Origin: Acidimicrobiia bacterium
GTDB taxonomy: Bacteria; Actinomycetota; Acidimicrobiia; IMCC26256; BP-133
NCBI GenBank assembly: GCA_025923175.1
Contig: JAICGL010000152.1
Span: 1 to 8,412 of the forward strand
Direction of reading: 5' to 3'
DNA length: 8,412 bases
The notes under the pieces were generated by a model that saw only the letters and a program-made list of their open reading frames with translations, was not told where the DNA came from and searched no databases. A program made the position numbers and the translations under genes. Below are positions 1 to 5,405 of the stretch, one piece after another. Each line of letters opens with the position of its first letter. Positions within the stretch are counted from its first letter, which is position 1.

Positions 1-312
1 CGGGAGTTCAACTGGGTGGTCGGCGTCATGCTGTTGCAGTTCACGCTGCTGCTGTCCTTCACCGGCTACCTGCTCCCCTGGGACCAACTGGCCCTGTGGG
101 CGGTCACCGTGGGGACCAACATGATGGGCTACACCCCGGTCTTCGGAAACCAGGTCCGGTTCGTGCTCCTGGGGACCAAGGAGATCAGCACCGAGACGCT
201 TCTCCGGTGGTACACGCTCCACGTGCTCATGCTTCCGTTCGTCGTCGTGATCTTCCTGGCCATCCACTTCTGGCGGGTCAGGAAAGACGGCGGCATCTCA
301 GGCCCGCTCTAG
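1..312 (+). CDS. petB: Cytochrome b, N-terminal (b6-like) half of a split cytochrome b; 5' partial
   Basis: This is the last 103 residues of the diheme cytochrome b subunit of a quinol:cytochrome c reductase, a membrane protein that carries electrons between the two quinone sites. The frame is open from base 1, beginning REFNWVVGV, so the true start lies upstream. Visible elements are the helix with TGYLLPWDQ, the Qo-side loop, and the heme-binding helix with two histidines encoded at 220-222 and 265-267. Fourteen residues separate these histidines, the spacing of cytochrome b6; mitochondrial-type cytochrome b has thirteen. The protein ends RKDGGISGPL and stops, as b6 proteins do, and the C-terminal half is a separate gene 18 nt downstream. 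The other two heme-ligand histidines must lie upstream of the window. Family assignment is secure; the symbol follows the b6/subunit IV arrangement. Confidence 0.93.
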   Translation, partial: REFNWVVGVMLLQFTLLLSFTGYLLPWDQLALWAVTVGTNMMGYTPVFGNQVRFVLLGTKEISTETLLRWYTLHVLMLPFVVVIFLAIHFWRVRKDGGISGPL

Positions 313-330
313 GTCGGGAGAGGACGAGAA

Positions 331-1209
331 ATGCCGGAAGGCGAGGTTCCCGAACATCTACTGGAACGAAGCAGGGAGCGCCGAAGGGCCCTGGGCCTGC
401 CGGTCCCTGGTGAGGACGCGCCCGCCGCAGCGCCGACCGAAGCTGCGCCGGCCGCCGAGGGCGGAGCCGAAGCACCCGCAGCTGAGGCACCGGCGGCGGC
501 CGCAGAAGGCGCCGCTCCCGAGGCCCGGCCGACCGGTGACGCCGAATCCAAGATTCCGGCCCACCTCCTCGCCCGCTCCGCTGCTCGCCGGGCCGCCAAG
601 GAAGGCGGAGCCGCTCCCGCCCCCGCCGCCGGAGGGGCGCAACCCGCACCGGCCGCCGGTGGCCGGGCAGCAGCCGCCACGGCCGCACCATCTCCGACGG
701 CCACCGGCCCCGGGGGCCACACCCAGCGGCTCCTCACGGTCGTCAAGGCCGGATCCATCCAGCAGACCCGGGCCGAGGCGCAGGACAAGGTCCACACATG
801 GCCCCATCTGCTGGTCGGCGAGTTCGTGTCCATGCTCGTCCTCATGGCGCTGGTAACGATCTTCTCCGCGCTCGTGCGGGCGCCACTGCTGGAACAGGCC
901 AACTTCAACCAGACGCCGAACCCCTCGAAGGCGCCGTGGTACTTCCTCGGCCTCCAGGAGCTGCTCACGATCTGGCACCCGATGGTCGCCGGGGTGACCA
1001 TCCCCGGCATGGGCCTGATCATCCTGATGATGGCGCCCTACATCGACAAGAACCCGAAGACGCATCCGGACGACCGCAAGTTCGCCATCTGCCTCTTCAC
1101 GCTGTTCCTCATGTTCTGGGCCGTGCTGGTCATCATCGGTTCGTTCTTCCGAGGCCCGGGCTTCAACTTCGTCTACCCCTGGAAGGCCGGAACCTTCTTT
1201 GACCTCTAG
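331..1209 (+). CDS. petD: Cytochrome b C-terminal half (subunit IV-like) with long Ala/Pro-rich N-terminal extension
   Basis: The 292-residue protein supplies the C-terminal helices of the split cytochrome b and part of the quinol-oxidation site. Residues 145-292 are the conserved part: helices at about 162-183, 218-236 and 252-271, the Qo motif region KAPWYFLGLQELL at 200-212, and RGPGFNF near the end. The usual PEWY motif reads APWY (201-204), so the Glu is absent. Residues 1-145 are an Ala/Pro/Glu-rich, probably disordered extension; subunit IV proteins are normally about 160 residues in total. The extension carries the same short motif twice, VPEHLLERSRERR (6-18) and IPAHLLARSAARR (75-87). 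The ATG start follows GGGAGAGGA at 316-324 with a 6-nt gap, so the extension is very probably translated. It lies 18 nt after the b6-like gene and 18 nt before the Rieske gene. Confidence 0.92.
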   Translation: MPEGEVPEHLLERSRERRRALGLPVPGEDAPAAAPTEAAPAAEGGAEAPAAEAPAAAAEGAAPEARPTGDAESKIPAHLLARSAARRAAKEGGAAPAPAAGGAQPAPAAGGRAAAATAAPSPTATGPGGHTQRLLTVVKAGSIQQTRAEAQDKVHTWPHLLVGEFVSMLVLMALVTIFSALVRAPLLEQANFNQTPNPSKAPWYFLGLQELLTIWHPMVAGVTIPGMGLIILMMAPYIDKNPKTHPDDRKFAICLFTLFLMFWAVLVIIGSFFRGPGFNFVYPWKAGTFFDL

Positions 1210-1227
1210 CGCAGAGGAAACCCCCCG

Positions 1228-2091
1228 ATGAAAGCAAGTACCGTCCTCCTGATCGCCATCCCGGTCCTGCTGGTGCTGGCCGGGTTGCTGGCGGTGGCTA
1301 CGACGATCTCCCGGCAGCGATCCTCGACGGGGTCGTTGGGGCGGGAAGCGCGCAAGGCCGACCGCTCGGAAGCAGGCGCGGCCGTTGCGACCATCGACGA
1401 GAGCGAAGCGGCGCGGGCGCGGGCCGGAGAGGCCCGGCAGAGCCTGGAGCCGGCCGGAGCGGGCAAGCCGGTGCTCTCAGCAGCCGGCGGCCTGATCCGC
1501 TTCGGTGAGGCGCCCGCCGACCCCGAGACCCTCGGGGTGAACCGCCGTCAGTTCTTCAACCGGAGCATCGTCGGCGCCCAGAGCCTGGCCTGGGGTGGCT
1601 TCAGCGTCGCCATGATCGCCTTCCTGTGGCCGAGCCTGTCCGGCGGCTTCGGCGGCAAGGTCAGGGCCGGCAATCGGCAGGACATCCTGGGCGAGATCGC
1701 TGAGAAGAAGCAGCCGTTCTACGTCCCCGAGGCTCGGGCGTACATCAACCCCTATCCGGAAGCGGCGCTCGGCCGGGCCAAAGAGGCCTACTCAGAGACG
1801 GTGTTGCCCGGGCTGGAGGCGGGCCTCATCGCCATCTTCCAGAAGTGTGTCCACCTCGGCTGTCGTGTGCCATGGTGCCAGACGTCGCAGTGGTTCGAAT
1901 GCCCGTGCCACGGCTCGAAATACAACCGGGTCGGGGAGAAGAAAGGTGGCCCCGCCCCCCGGGGTCTCGACCAGTTCCCCATCGAGGTCAGCGGCGACAC
2001 GGTGACGATCGACACCGGAACCGTGGTCCAGGGCCTTGCCATCGGCGTCGAGACCACGGGTCAAGAAGCCGAGGGCCCGAGCTGCGTCTGA
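1228..2091 (+). CDS. qcrA: Rieske [2Fe-2S] iron-sulfur subunit with two predicted membrane helices
   Basis: The Rieske protein accepts an electron from quinol at the Qo site and passes it to cytochrome c on the outer face of the membrane. Cluster motifs are complete: CVHLGC at 207-212 and CPCHGS at 225-230, giving ligands C207, H209, C225, H228 and the disulfide pair C212/C227. A GPAP loop follows near residue 240. C217 is an additional cysteine between the boxes. A first hydrophobic helix lies at about 5-26, then a charged Arg/Glu/Ala-rich linker to about 105, then a twin-arginine-like motif NRRQFFN (105-111) directly before a second helix (113-134). Rieske proteins are known Tat substrates, which fits an internal Tat signal. 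At 287 residues it is longer than single-helix Rieske proteins; actinobacterial QcrA usually has three helices, here I see two. AGAGGA at 1213-1218 supports the ATG start. Confidence 0.95.
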   Translation: MKASTVLLIAIPVLLVLAGLLAVATTISRQRSSTGSLGREARKADRSEAGAAVATIDESEAARARAGEARQSLEPAGAGKPVLSAAGGLIRFGEAPADPETLGVNRRQFFNRSIVGAQSLAWGGFSVAMIAFLWPSLSGGFGGKVRAGNRQDILGEIAEKKQPFYVPEARAYINPYPEAALGRAKEAYSETVLPGLEAGLIAIFQKCVHLGCRVPWCQTSQWFECPCHGSKYNRVGEKKGGPAPRGLDQFPIEVSGDTVTIDTGTVVQGLAIGVETTGQEAEGPSCV

Positions 2092-2092
2092 C

Positions 2093-2099
2093 GAGAGGG
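2093..2099 (+). promoter_or_regulatory. Ribosome binding site that fixes the diheme cytochrome c start
   Basis: GAGAGGG lies 5 nt before the GTG at 2105. An ATG in the same frame at 2036 would lengthen the protein by 23 residues, but it lies inside the Rieske gene, has no comparable site, and adds a basic stretch before an otherwise N-terminal membrane helix. Confidence 0.75.
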
Positions 2100-2104
2100 A
2101 ACCT

Positions 2105-3097
2105 GTGAGTCTCCGCAACATCCTGTTCTTGGTCAATGGCATCGCCGTGGTCGTCTTCCTGGCCCTGGCGATCCTCGGGCAACGGGGGCGCAAGCCCGCG
2201 CCGCCGCCGAACGAGATCGAGTACTACGACGACGAGACCATGGAAGGCCCGAAGCTCGAGAAGTATCTCGGTGCGGGTGTCATCTTCTCGGCCATCCTGG
2301 CCGCCTCCCTGCCGGCCTACTGGCTGCTGGAGCCGACCAGGCAGGAGAAGATGGACAAGTTCTTCCTGGAGGACTCCGCCGAGCGGGGCCGGCAGCGTTT
2401 CGCCCTCGCCGGCACGATCGAGGGGCACAGCGAGATCCTGCAACTCGAGTGCGCCCGCTGCCACGGTTCCAAGGGGGAGGGCGGGGTGGCGACGTATGTG
2501 CTCCAGCCGACCGAGCCCGGCGAGCTGGTCAGGACGGTGTCGTGGGCAGCGCCATCCCTCGACGACGTGCTCCTCCGCTTCAGCCCGGAGGAGGTCACCC
2601 AGATCATCGTGTACGGCCGGCCCGGTACGCCGATGCCGGCCTGGGGGCTCGAAGGAGGGGGGCCTCTCCCCGAGCAACCGGTCGAGGACCTCGTGAACTA
2701 CCTGCAGTCGATTCAACTCACGCCCGAAGAGGCCAGGAAACGCAATACCGAGCGAGCCCAGAAGATCATGCAGGACAACCCCGGGATCTCCGAGGGCCAG
2801 GCGCTGTTCATGGCCATGTGCGCCCGGTGCCACACCAAGGGCTGGTCCTACGGTGATCCCGAGGTGATGGGCGGCGGCGGCGCCTTCGGCCCGAACCTGA
2901 CAGGCGGCGTGACCTTGCGGCAGTTCCCGTCGCTGGGCGGTGGCGCGAGCAAGCACATCGAGTTCGTGACGGACGGGTCCGAGTTCCAGAAGACCTACGG
3001 CACGCAGGGCATCGGCTCGGGCCGGATGCCGGGATTCGGGGAGATGCTCTCGGCCCGCCAGATCGACGAAATCGTCCTCTTCGAGCGCGGTCTCTAG
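2105..3097 (+). CDS. Membrane-anchored diheme cytochrome c of the cytochrome bc complex
   Basis: The 330-residue protein should carry electrons from the Rieske cluster to the terminal oxidase, in place of a monoheme cytochrome c1. Two predicted helices come first (about 5-25 and 55-75), separated by a proline/acid-rich loop. Two c-type domains follow, each with a CARCH heme-attachment motif: C116/C119/H120 and C239/C242/H243. Plausible axial methionines are M177 (GTPMPAWG) and M308 (GRMPGFG). Both domains resemble the cytochrome cbb3 subunit III type. With two N-terminal helices, both ends of the helical hairpin face outward, placing the hemes outside as required. It starts with GTG 13 nt after the Rieske gene. 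Actinobacterial QcrC is also diheme, but it is usually encoded before qcrA; here it follows the Rieske gene, nearer to the heliobacterial arrangement. Function is firm; orthology to QcrC is not established. Confidence 0.92.
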   Translation: MSLRNILFLVNGIAVVVFLALAILGQRGRKPAPPPNEIEYYDDETMEGPKLEKYLGAGVIFSAILAASLPAYWLLEPTRQEKMDKFFLEDSAERGRQRFALAGTIEGHSEILQLECARCHGSKGEGGVATYVLQPTEPGELVRTVSWAAPSLDDVLLRFSPEEVTQIIVYGRPGTPMPAWGLEGGGPLPEQPVEDLVNYLQSIQLTPEEARKRNTERAQKIMQDNPGISEGQALFMAMCARCHTKGWSYGDPEVMGGGGAFGPNLTGGVTLRQFPSLGGGASKHIEFVTDGSEFQKTYGTQGIGSGRMPGFGEMLSARQIDEIVLFERGL

Positions 3098-3111
3098 GGA
3101 GGCGCGAAGAC

Positions 3112-3879
3112 ATGGGTGCGTTGTTGATGCTGGCCACGGAAGCGGGAGGCGTTCAGCTCGACCTGATGGGCGAGTTGCGCGGCTACGCCATCGTGGTCTT
3201 CTCCGTCGGGCTTTTCTGCGGGTCGATCTACCTCATCCTGGCGACCGACATCGGCAACCGCATGGGGTTCATGGTCTCCTTCGCCTCGCTCTGCGGATTC
3301 CTGGCCATGCTCGGCCTGATCTGGTTCACCAACCTGACACCACTCAACGCACTCCACGGGCCCGGGCCGCATTGGAAGGTGTCGGAGATTGTCGACAACC
3401 CTTCGCAGGCAAAGATCGAAGCGGTCCGCACCATCCAGCAGGAAGGCAGGAAGGTCGACGGGGCCTCTCAGGGCGAGATCAAGGCGACGGTCGACGGGGC
3501 CCTGACGGCCGAGGGCGGCGAGTTCAAGCTGTTCCAGACCGCGAGCGACTACGTCGTCATCGAGGCTGAGGAGGTGGGTGGTGGAAACCTGTCCTTCTTC
3601 CGTCATCGCCCGCACTACGCCGTTATGGCAGTCCAGGCCGCCAAGAAGCTGGAAGCGCTGCCGGGAGCGGCCCCGCCACTGCCAACGGCCGATCCTTCTC
3701 AGCCCGTGAAGAACGTCGTCCTCGTGCGGGACCTCGGGGCGCTCCGCCAGCCGCCGATCATCATGACCATCGCCTTCACGATCCTCTTTGCCATCAGCCT
3801 CTATGTGATGCACGGCATGGAGCGCTCGGCCCTGAAGGCCAAGGCCGCCGAACTCGAACCCTCCCCCTCCCCCGCCTGA
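3112..3879 (+). CDS. Unrecognised three-helix membrane protein, candidate accessory subunit of the bc complex
   Basis: I do not recognise a family. The 255-residue product has predicted membrane helices at about 24-44, 52-73 and 215-233, with a soluble domain of about 140 residues between helices 2 and 3, and a short charged tail ending in Pro/Ser repeats. The short loop between helices 1 and 2 contains R50 and the C-terminal tail is basic near the membrane; by the positive-inside rule both would be cytoplasmic, placing the middle domain outside, beside the heme c and Rieske domains. I see no CxxCH motif, metal-binding cluster or catalytic signature; the two cysteines (C36, C61) lie within helices. 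GGGAGG at 3097-3102 precedes the ATG by 9 nt, and the gene sits 14 nt behind the diheme cytochrome gene, so co-transcription is likely. A structural or assembly role is inferred only from position. Confidence 0.85.
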   Translation: MGALLMLATEAGGVQLDLMGELRGYAIVVFSVGLFCGSIYLILATDIGNRMGFMVSFASLCGFLAMLGLIWFTNLTPLNALHGPGPHWKVSEIVDNPSQAKIEAVRTIQQEGRKVDGASQGEIKATVDGALTAEGGEFKLFQTASDYVVIEAEEVGGGNLSFFRHRPHYAVMAVQAAKKLEALPGAAPPLPTADPSQPVKNVVLVRDLGALRQPPIIMTIAFTILFAISLYVMHGMERSALKAKAAELEPSPSPA

Positions 3880-3882
3880 GCC

Positions 3883-3891
3883 GGAAGGAAG
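3883..3891 (+). promoter_or_regulatory. Ribosome binding site for the 46-residue gene
   Basis: GGAAGGAAG ends 4 nt before the GTG at 3896, with the core GGAAGG 7 nt away. This strong site is the main reason for calling the very short gene behind it. Confidence 0.75.
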
Positions 3892-3895
3892 CACC

Positions 3896-4036
3896 GTGCC
3901 CGTACTGGCCCAGCAGCTCATCGACGCCTCGCACGACGGCGACATCGCCTTCATGGCGTTCGCCTTCATGTGCTTCGTCTTCGTCGGCCTGCTCTTCGCT
4001 ATCGACAAAGTGCGGAAGCGCAGCGGCGGTCAGTAG
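3896..4036 (+). CDS. Small single-helix membrane protein (46 residues), last gene of the bc operon
   Basis: The frame starts at GTG and stops at TAG 4034-4036, giving MPVLAQQLIDASHDGD, a hydrophobic helix (about 17-36, rich in Phe and Ala, with M20, M25 and C26), and a basic tail ending VRKRSGGQ. The acidic N-terminus and basic C-terminus predict an outside N-terminus and a cytoplasmic tail. It lies 16 nt after the 255-residue membrane protein, with a strong ribosome binding site. Small one-helix subunits are common in b6f complexes (PetG, PetL, PetN) and cbb3 oxidases (CcoQ); this protein has the same build, but I see no sequence match to any of them. A role as a small subunit or assembly factor is inferred from position and form. 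Genes this short are easily missed by gene callers. Confidence 0.72.
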   Translation: MPVLAQQLIDASHDGDIAFMAFAFMCFVFVGLLFAIDKVRKRSGGQ

Positions 4037-4046
4037 CAGCGCCCGG

Positions 4047-4063
4047 GCCGCCTAGCCGGCGGC
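4047..4063 (+). terminator. Possible short hairpin between the convergent operons
   Basis: GCCGCC (4047-4052) and GGCGGC (4058-4063) form a perfect 6-bp GC stem with a 5-nt loop. It covers the hemL stop codon and begins 10 nt after the stop of the 46-residue gene. No U-tract follows on either strand, so it is not a standard intrinsic terminator. It may slow polymerase from either direction, but a stem this short in GC-rich DNA could be chance. Confidence 0.3.
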
Positions 4064-5326
4064 AGCGACCGCCTCGGCGGCATCGGCGGCAGCGGCGACG
4101 ATTTCATCGATCTCGGCCGGACTGTGGGCCAGGCTGGGGAACATCGCCTCGAAGGGGCTGGGAGCGAGGTAGACACCCCTGTCGAGCATCTCGTGGAAGA
4201 AGCGCGCGTAGAGCTTGGCATCGGCGCTCTGGGCCGTGGCGTAGTCGACCACCGGCCTGTAGGAGAAGAACAGCCCGACGAGCGGGCCCACCTGCGGCAC
4301 CTGCGCGATGAACCCGACGCTGTTGATCGCGTGCCACAGCCCGTCGGCCAGCGTCGTGGCACTCGCCTCGAGGGTGGCGTAGGCGTCGGCGTCGAGCCGG
4401 GACAGGACAGTGAGGCCGGCGGCGGTGGCCAGCGGGTTCCCTGACAGGGTCCCAGCCTGGTAGACGGGGCCGAGCGGGGCGAGCTGGTCCATGATCTCGG
4501 CCCGACCCCCGAAGGCGGCGAGCGGCAGTCCGCCGCCCAGGACCTTGCCGAAGCAGGACAGGTCGGGGTCGATCCCGTAGCGGCCCTGCGCGCCGTCGTC
4601 GCCGAACCGGAAGCCGGTGATGACCTCGTCCATGATCAACAGCGCGCCCGCTTCGGTGCAGCGGCGGCGTAGACCGGCGAGGAAGCCCTCGGCCGGCGGC
4701 ACGAGACCCATGTTGGCGGCCACGCCCTCCACGATCACTGCTGCCAGCGCGGGCCCGTGTCGGGCGAAGGCCTCGTCGAGACCGGCCTCGTCGTTGTAGG
4801 CGACGACGACGGTGCCGGCCACCGCCTCGGCCGGCACGCCGGCCGAACCGGGGAGGCCGAGGGTGGCGACGCCGCTGCCGGCCGACGCCAGCAGCGCATC
4901 GGAGTGGCCGTGGTAGCAGCCGGCGAACTTGAGGATCATGTCCCGCCCGGTGAAGCCCCTGGCCAGGCGGACGGCTGACATGGTTGCCTCGGTCCCGGAA
5001 GAGACGAGCCGGAGCTTGTCGACTGAGGGCACCCGGGCACAGACCTCTTCGGCAAGGCGGACCTCGGCTTCGGTGGGGATGCCGTAGGACGTCCCGGCGC
5101 GAGCCGCCCGGCTGACGGCCTCGACGACGTCGGGGTCGGCGTGGCCGAGGATCGACGCCCCCCACGACTGGACCAGGTCGAGATAGCGGCGGCCCTCGGT
5201 GTCCCACACCGCCGGACCCTCGGCCCGGGCTGCGAAGAACGGCTGACCCCCGACCGACCCGAAGGCCCGGACCGGCGAGTTCACGCCTCCGGGGATGCGC
5301 GCCAGCGCCCGGTCGAAGAGGGTCAC
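4052..5326 (-). CDS. hemL: Glutamate-1-semialdehyde 2,1-aminomutase
   Basis: HemL is a cytoplasmic PLP enzyme that converts glutamate-1-semialdehyde, made by HemA, into 5-aminolevulinate, completing the C5 route. The 424-residue length matches the family (about 426). Recognisable parts are the N-terminal IPGGVNSPVRAF, the cofactor-phosphate region VSSGTEA, the MDEVITGFRF segment with the Asp expected to contact the pyridine nitrogen, and FGKVLGGGLP carrying the PLP lysine K261. The start is GTG at 5324-5326; no other in-frame start exists between it and the hemB stop. No purine-rich site lies at normal distance: the nearest GGAG ends 27 nt upstream, with a hairpin in between. It is the last gene of the hem cluster, 79 nt after hemB, and converges on the bc operon. 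Confidence 0.96.
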   Translation of the reverse strand: MTLFDRALARIPGGVNSPVRAFGSVGGQPFFAARAEGPAVWDTEGRRYLDLVQSWGASILGHADPDVVEAVSRAARAGTSYGIPTEAEVRLAEEVCARVPSVDKLRLVSSGTEATMSAVRLARGFTGRDMILKFAGCYHGHSDALLASAGSGVATLGLPGSAGVPAEAVAGTVVVAYNDEAGLDEAFARHGPALAAVIVEGVAANMGLVPPAEGFLAGLRRRCTEAGALLIMDEVITGFRFGDDGAQGRYGIDPDLSCFGKVLGGGLPLAAFGGRAEIMDQLAPLGPVYQAGTLSGNPLATAAGLTVLSRLDADAYATLEASATTLADGLWHAINSVGFIAQVPQVGPLVGLFFSYRPVVDYATAQSADAKLYARFFHEMLDRGVYLAPSPFEAMFPSLAHSPAEIDEIVAAAADAAEAVAAAG

Positions 5327-5332
5327 GGCCGG

Positions 5333-5354
5333 GAATGGGGCAGGGGCCCCATTC
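5333..5354. repeat. Perfect inverted repeat 1 in the hemB-hemL gap
   Basis: GAATGGGG (5333-5340) and CCCCATTC (5347-5354) pair as an 8-bp stem around the 6-nt loop CAGGGG (+ strand). In the hem mRNA it would fold immediately before hemL, leaving 6 nt to the GTG start. Its form (8-bp stem, 6-nt loop, last four loop bases GGGG on the + strand) is shared with the second repeat. Confidence 0.8.
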
Positions 5355-5363
5355 TCCGGAGGA

Positions 5364-5385
5364 GCCCGGGGTTGGGGCCCCGGGC
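5364..5385. repeat. Perfect inverted repeat 2 in the hemB-hemL gap
   Basis: GCCCGGGG (5364-5371) and CCCCGGGC (5378-5385) pair as an 8-bp, all-GC stem around the 6-nt loop TTGGGG (+ strand). It lies 9 nt from repeat 1 and should be very stable in the hem transcript. No U-tract follows, so it does not resemble a standard terminator. A role in stability, pausing or translation of hemL is possible. Confidence 0.8.
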
Positions 5386-5389
5386 GGGG
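5368..5389 (+). other. G-quadruplex consensus on the strand opposite the hem transcript
   Basis: Four guanine runs (5368-5371, 5374-5377, 5382-5384, 5386-5389) are separated by loops of 2, 4 and 1 nt, which fits the G3+N1-7 consensus. Two more GGGG runs lie at 5337-5340 and 5343-5346. The G-rich strand is the template for hem transcription, so a quadruplex would form in DNA and not in the hem mRNA. It shares bases with inverted repeat 2 and would compete with it. Confidence 0.55.
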
Positions 5390-5401
5390 CGGCGAAGCCG
5401 C
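5389..5401. repeat. Short inverted repeat 3, just after the hemB stop
   Basis: GCGGC (5389-5393) and GCCGC (5397-5401) form a 5-bp stem with a 3-nt loop (GAA on the +, TTC on the - strand). It begins 4 nt after the hemB stop codon in the direction of hem transcription and is the first of three successive hairpins in this gap. It is short, so its significance alone is weak. Confidence 0.45.
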
Positions 5402-5405
5402 AGAT

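Noticed and set aside
331..765. Ala/Pro-rich first half of the cytochrome b C-terminal gene as a frameshift artefact or separate gene
   Set aside because: The frame is continuous into the conserved helices, begins behind a strong ribosome site, and the repeated PxHLLxRS motif lies in the same frame.
2036..2104. Upstream ATG extension of the diheme cytochrome c gene
   Set aside because: It would overlap the end of the Rieske gene by 56 nt and lacks a ribosome site, while GTG at 2105 has one and places the membrane helix at the N-terminus.
1988..2956. Long open frame on the - strand, opposite the Rieske and diheme cytochrome genes
   Set aside because: It is antisense to genes with complete catalytic motifs, its translation is Arg/Gly/Leu/Pro-rich without family features, and long antisense frames are expected in GC-rich coding DNA.
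3094..4008. Long open frame on the - strand opposite the 255-residue membrane protein
   Set aside because: The + strand frame has a strong ribosome site, operon spacing and clear membrane helices; the antisense translation is Gly/Arg/His-rich and has none of these.
5327..5405. Inverted repeats in the hemB-hemL gap as the end of an insertion sequence
   Set aside because: There is no transposase, no flanking target duplication that I can see, and the gap is only 79 nt between genes that belong together.
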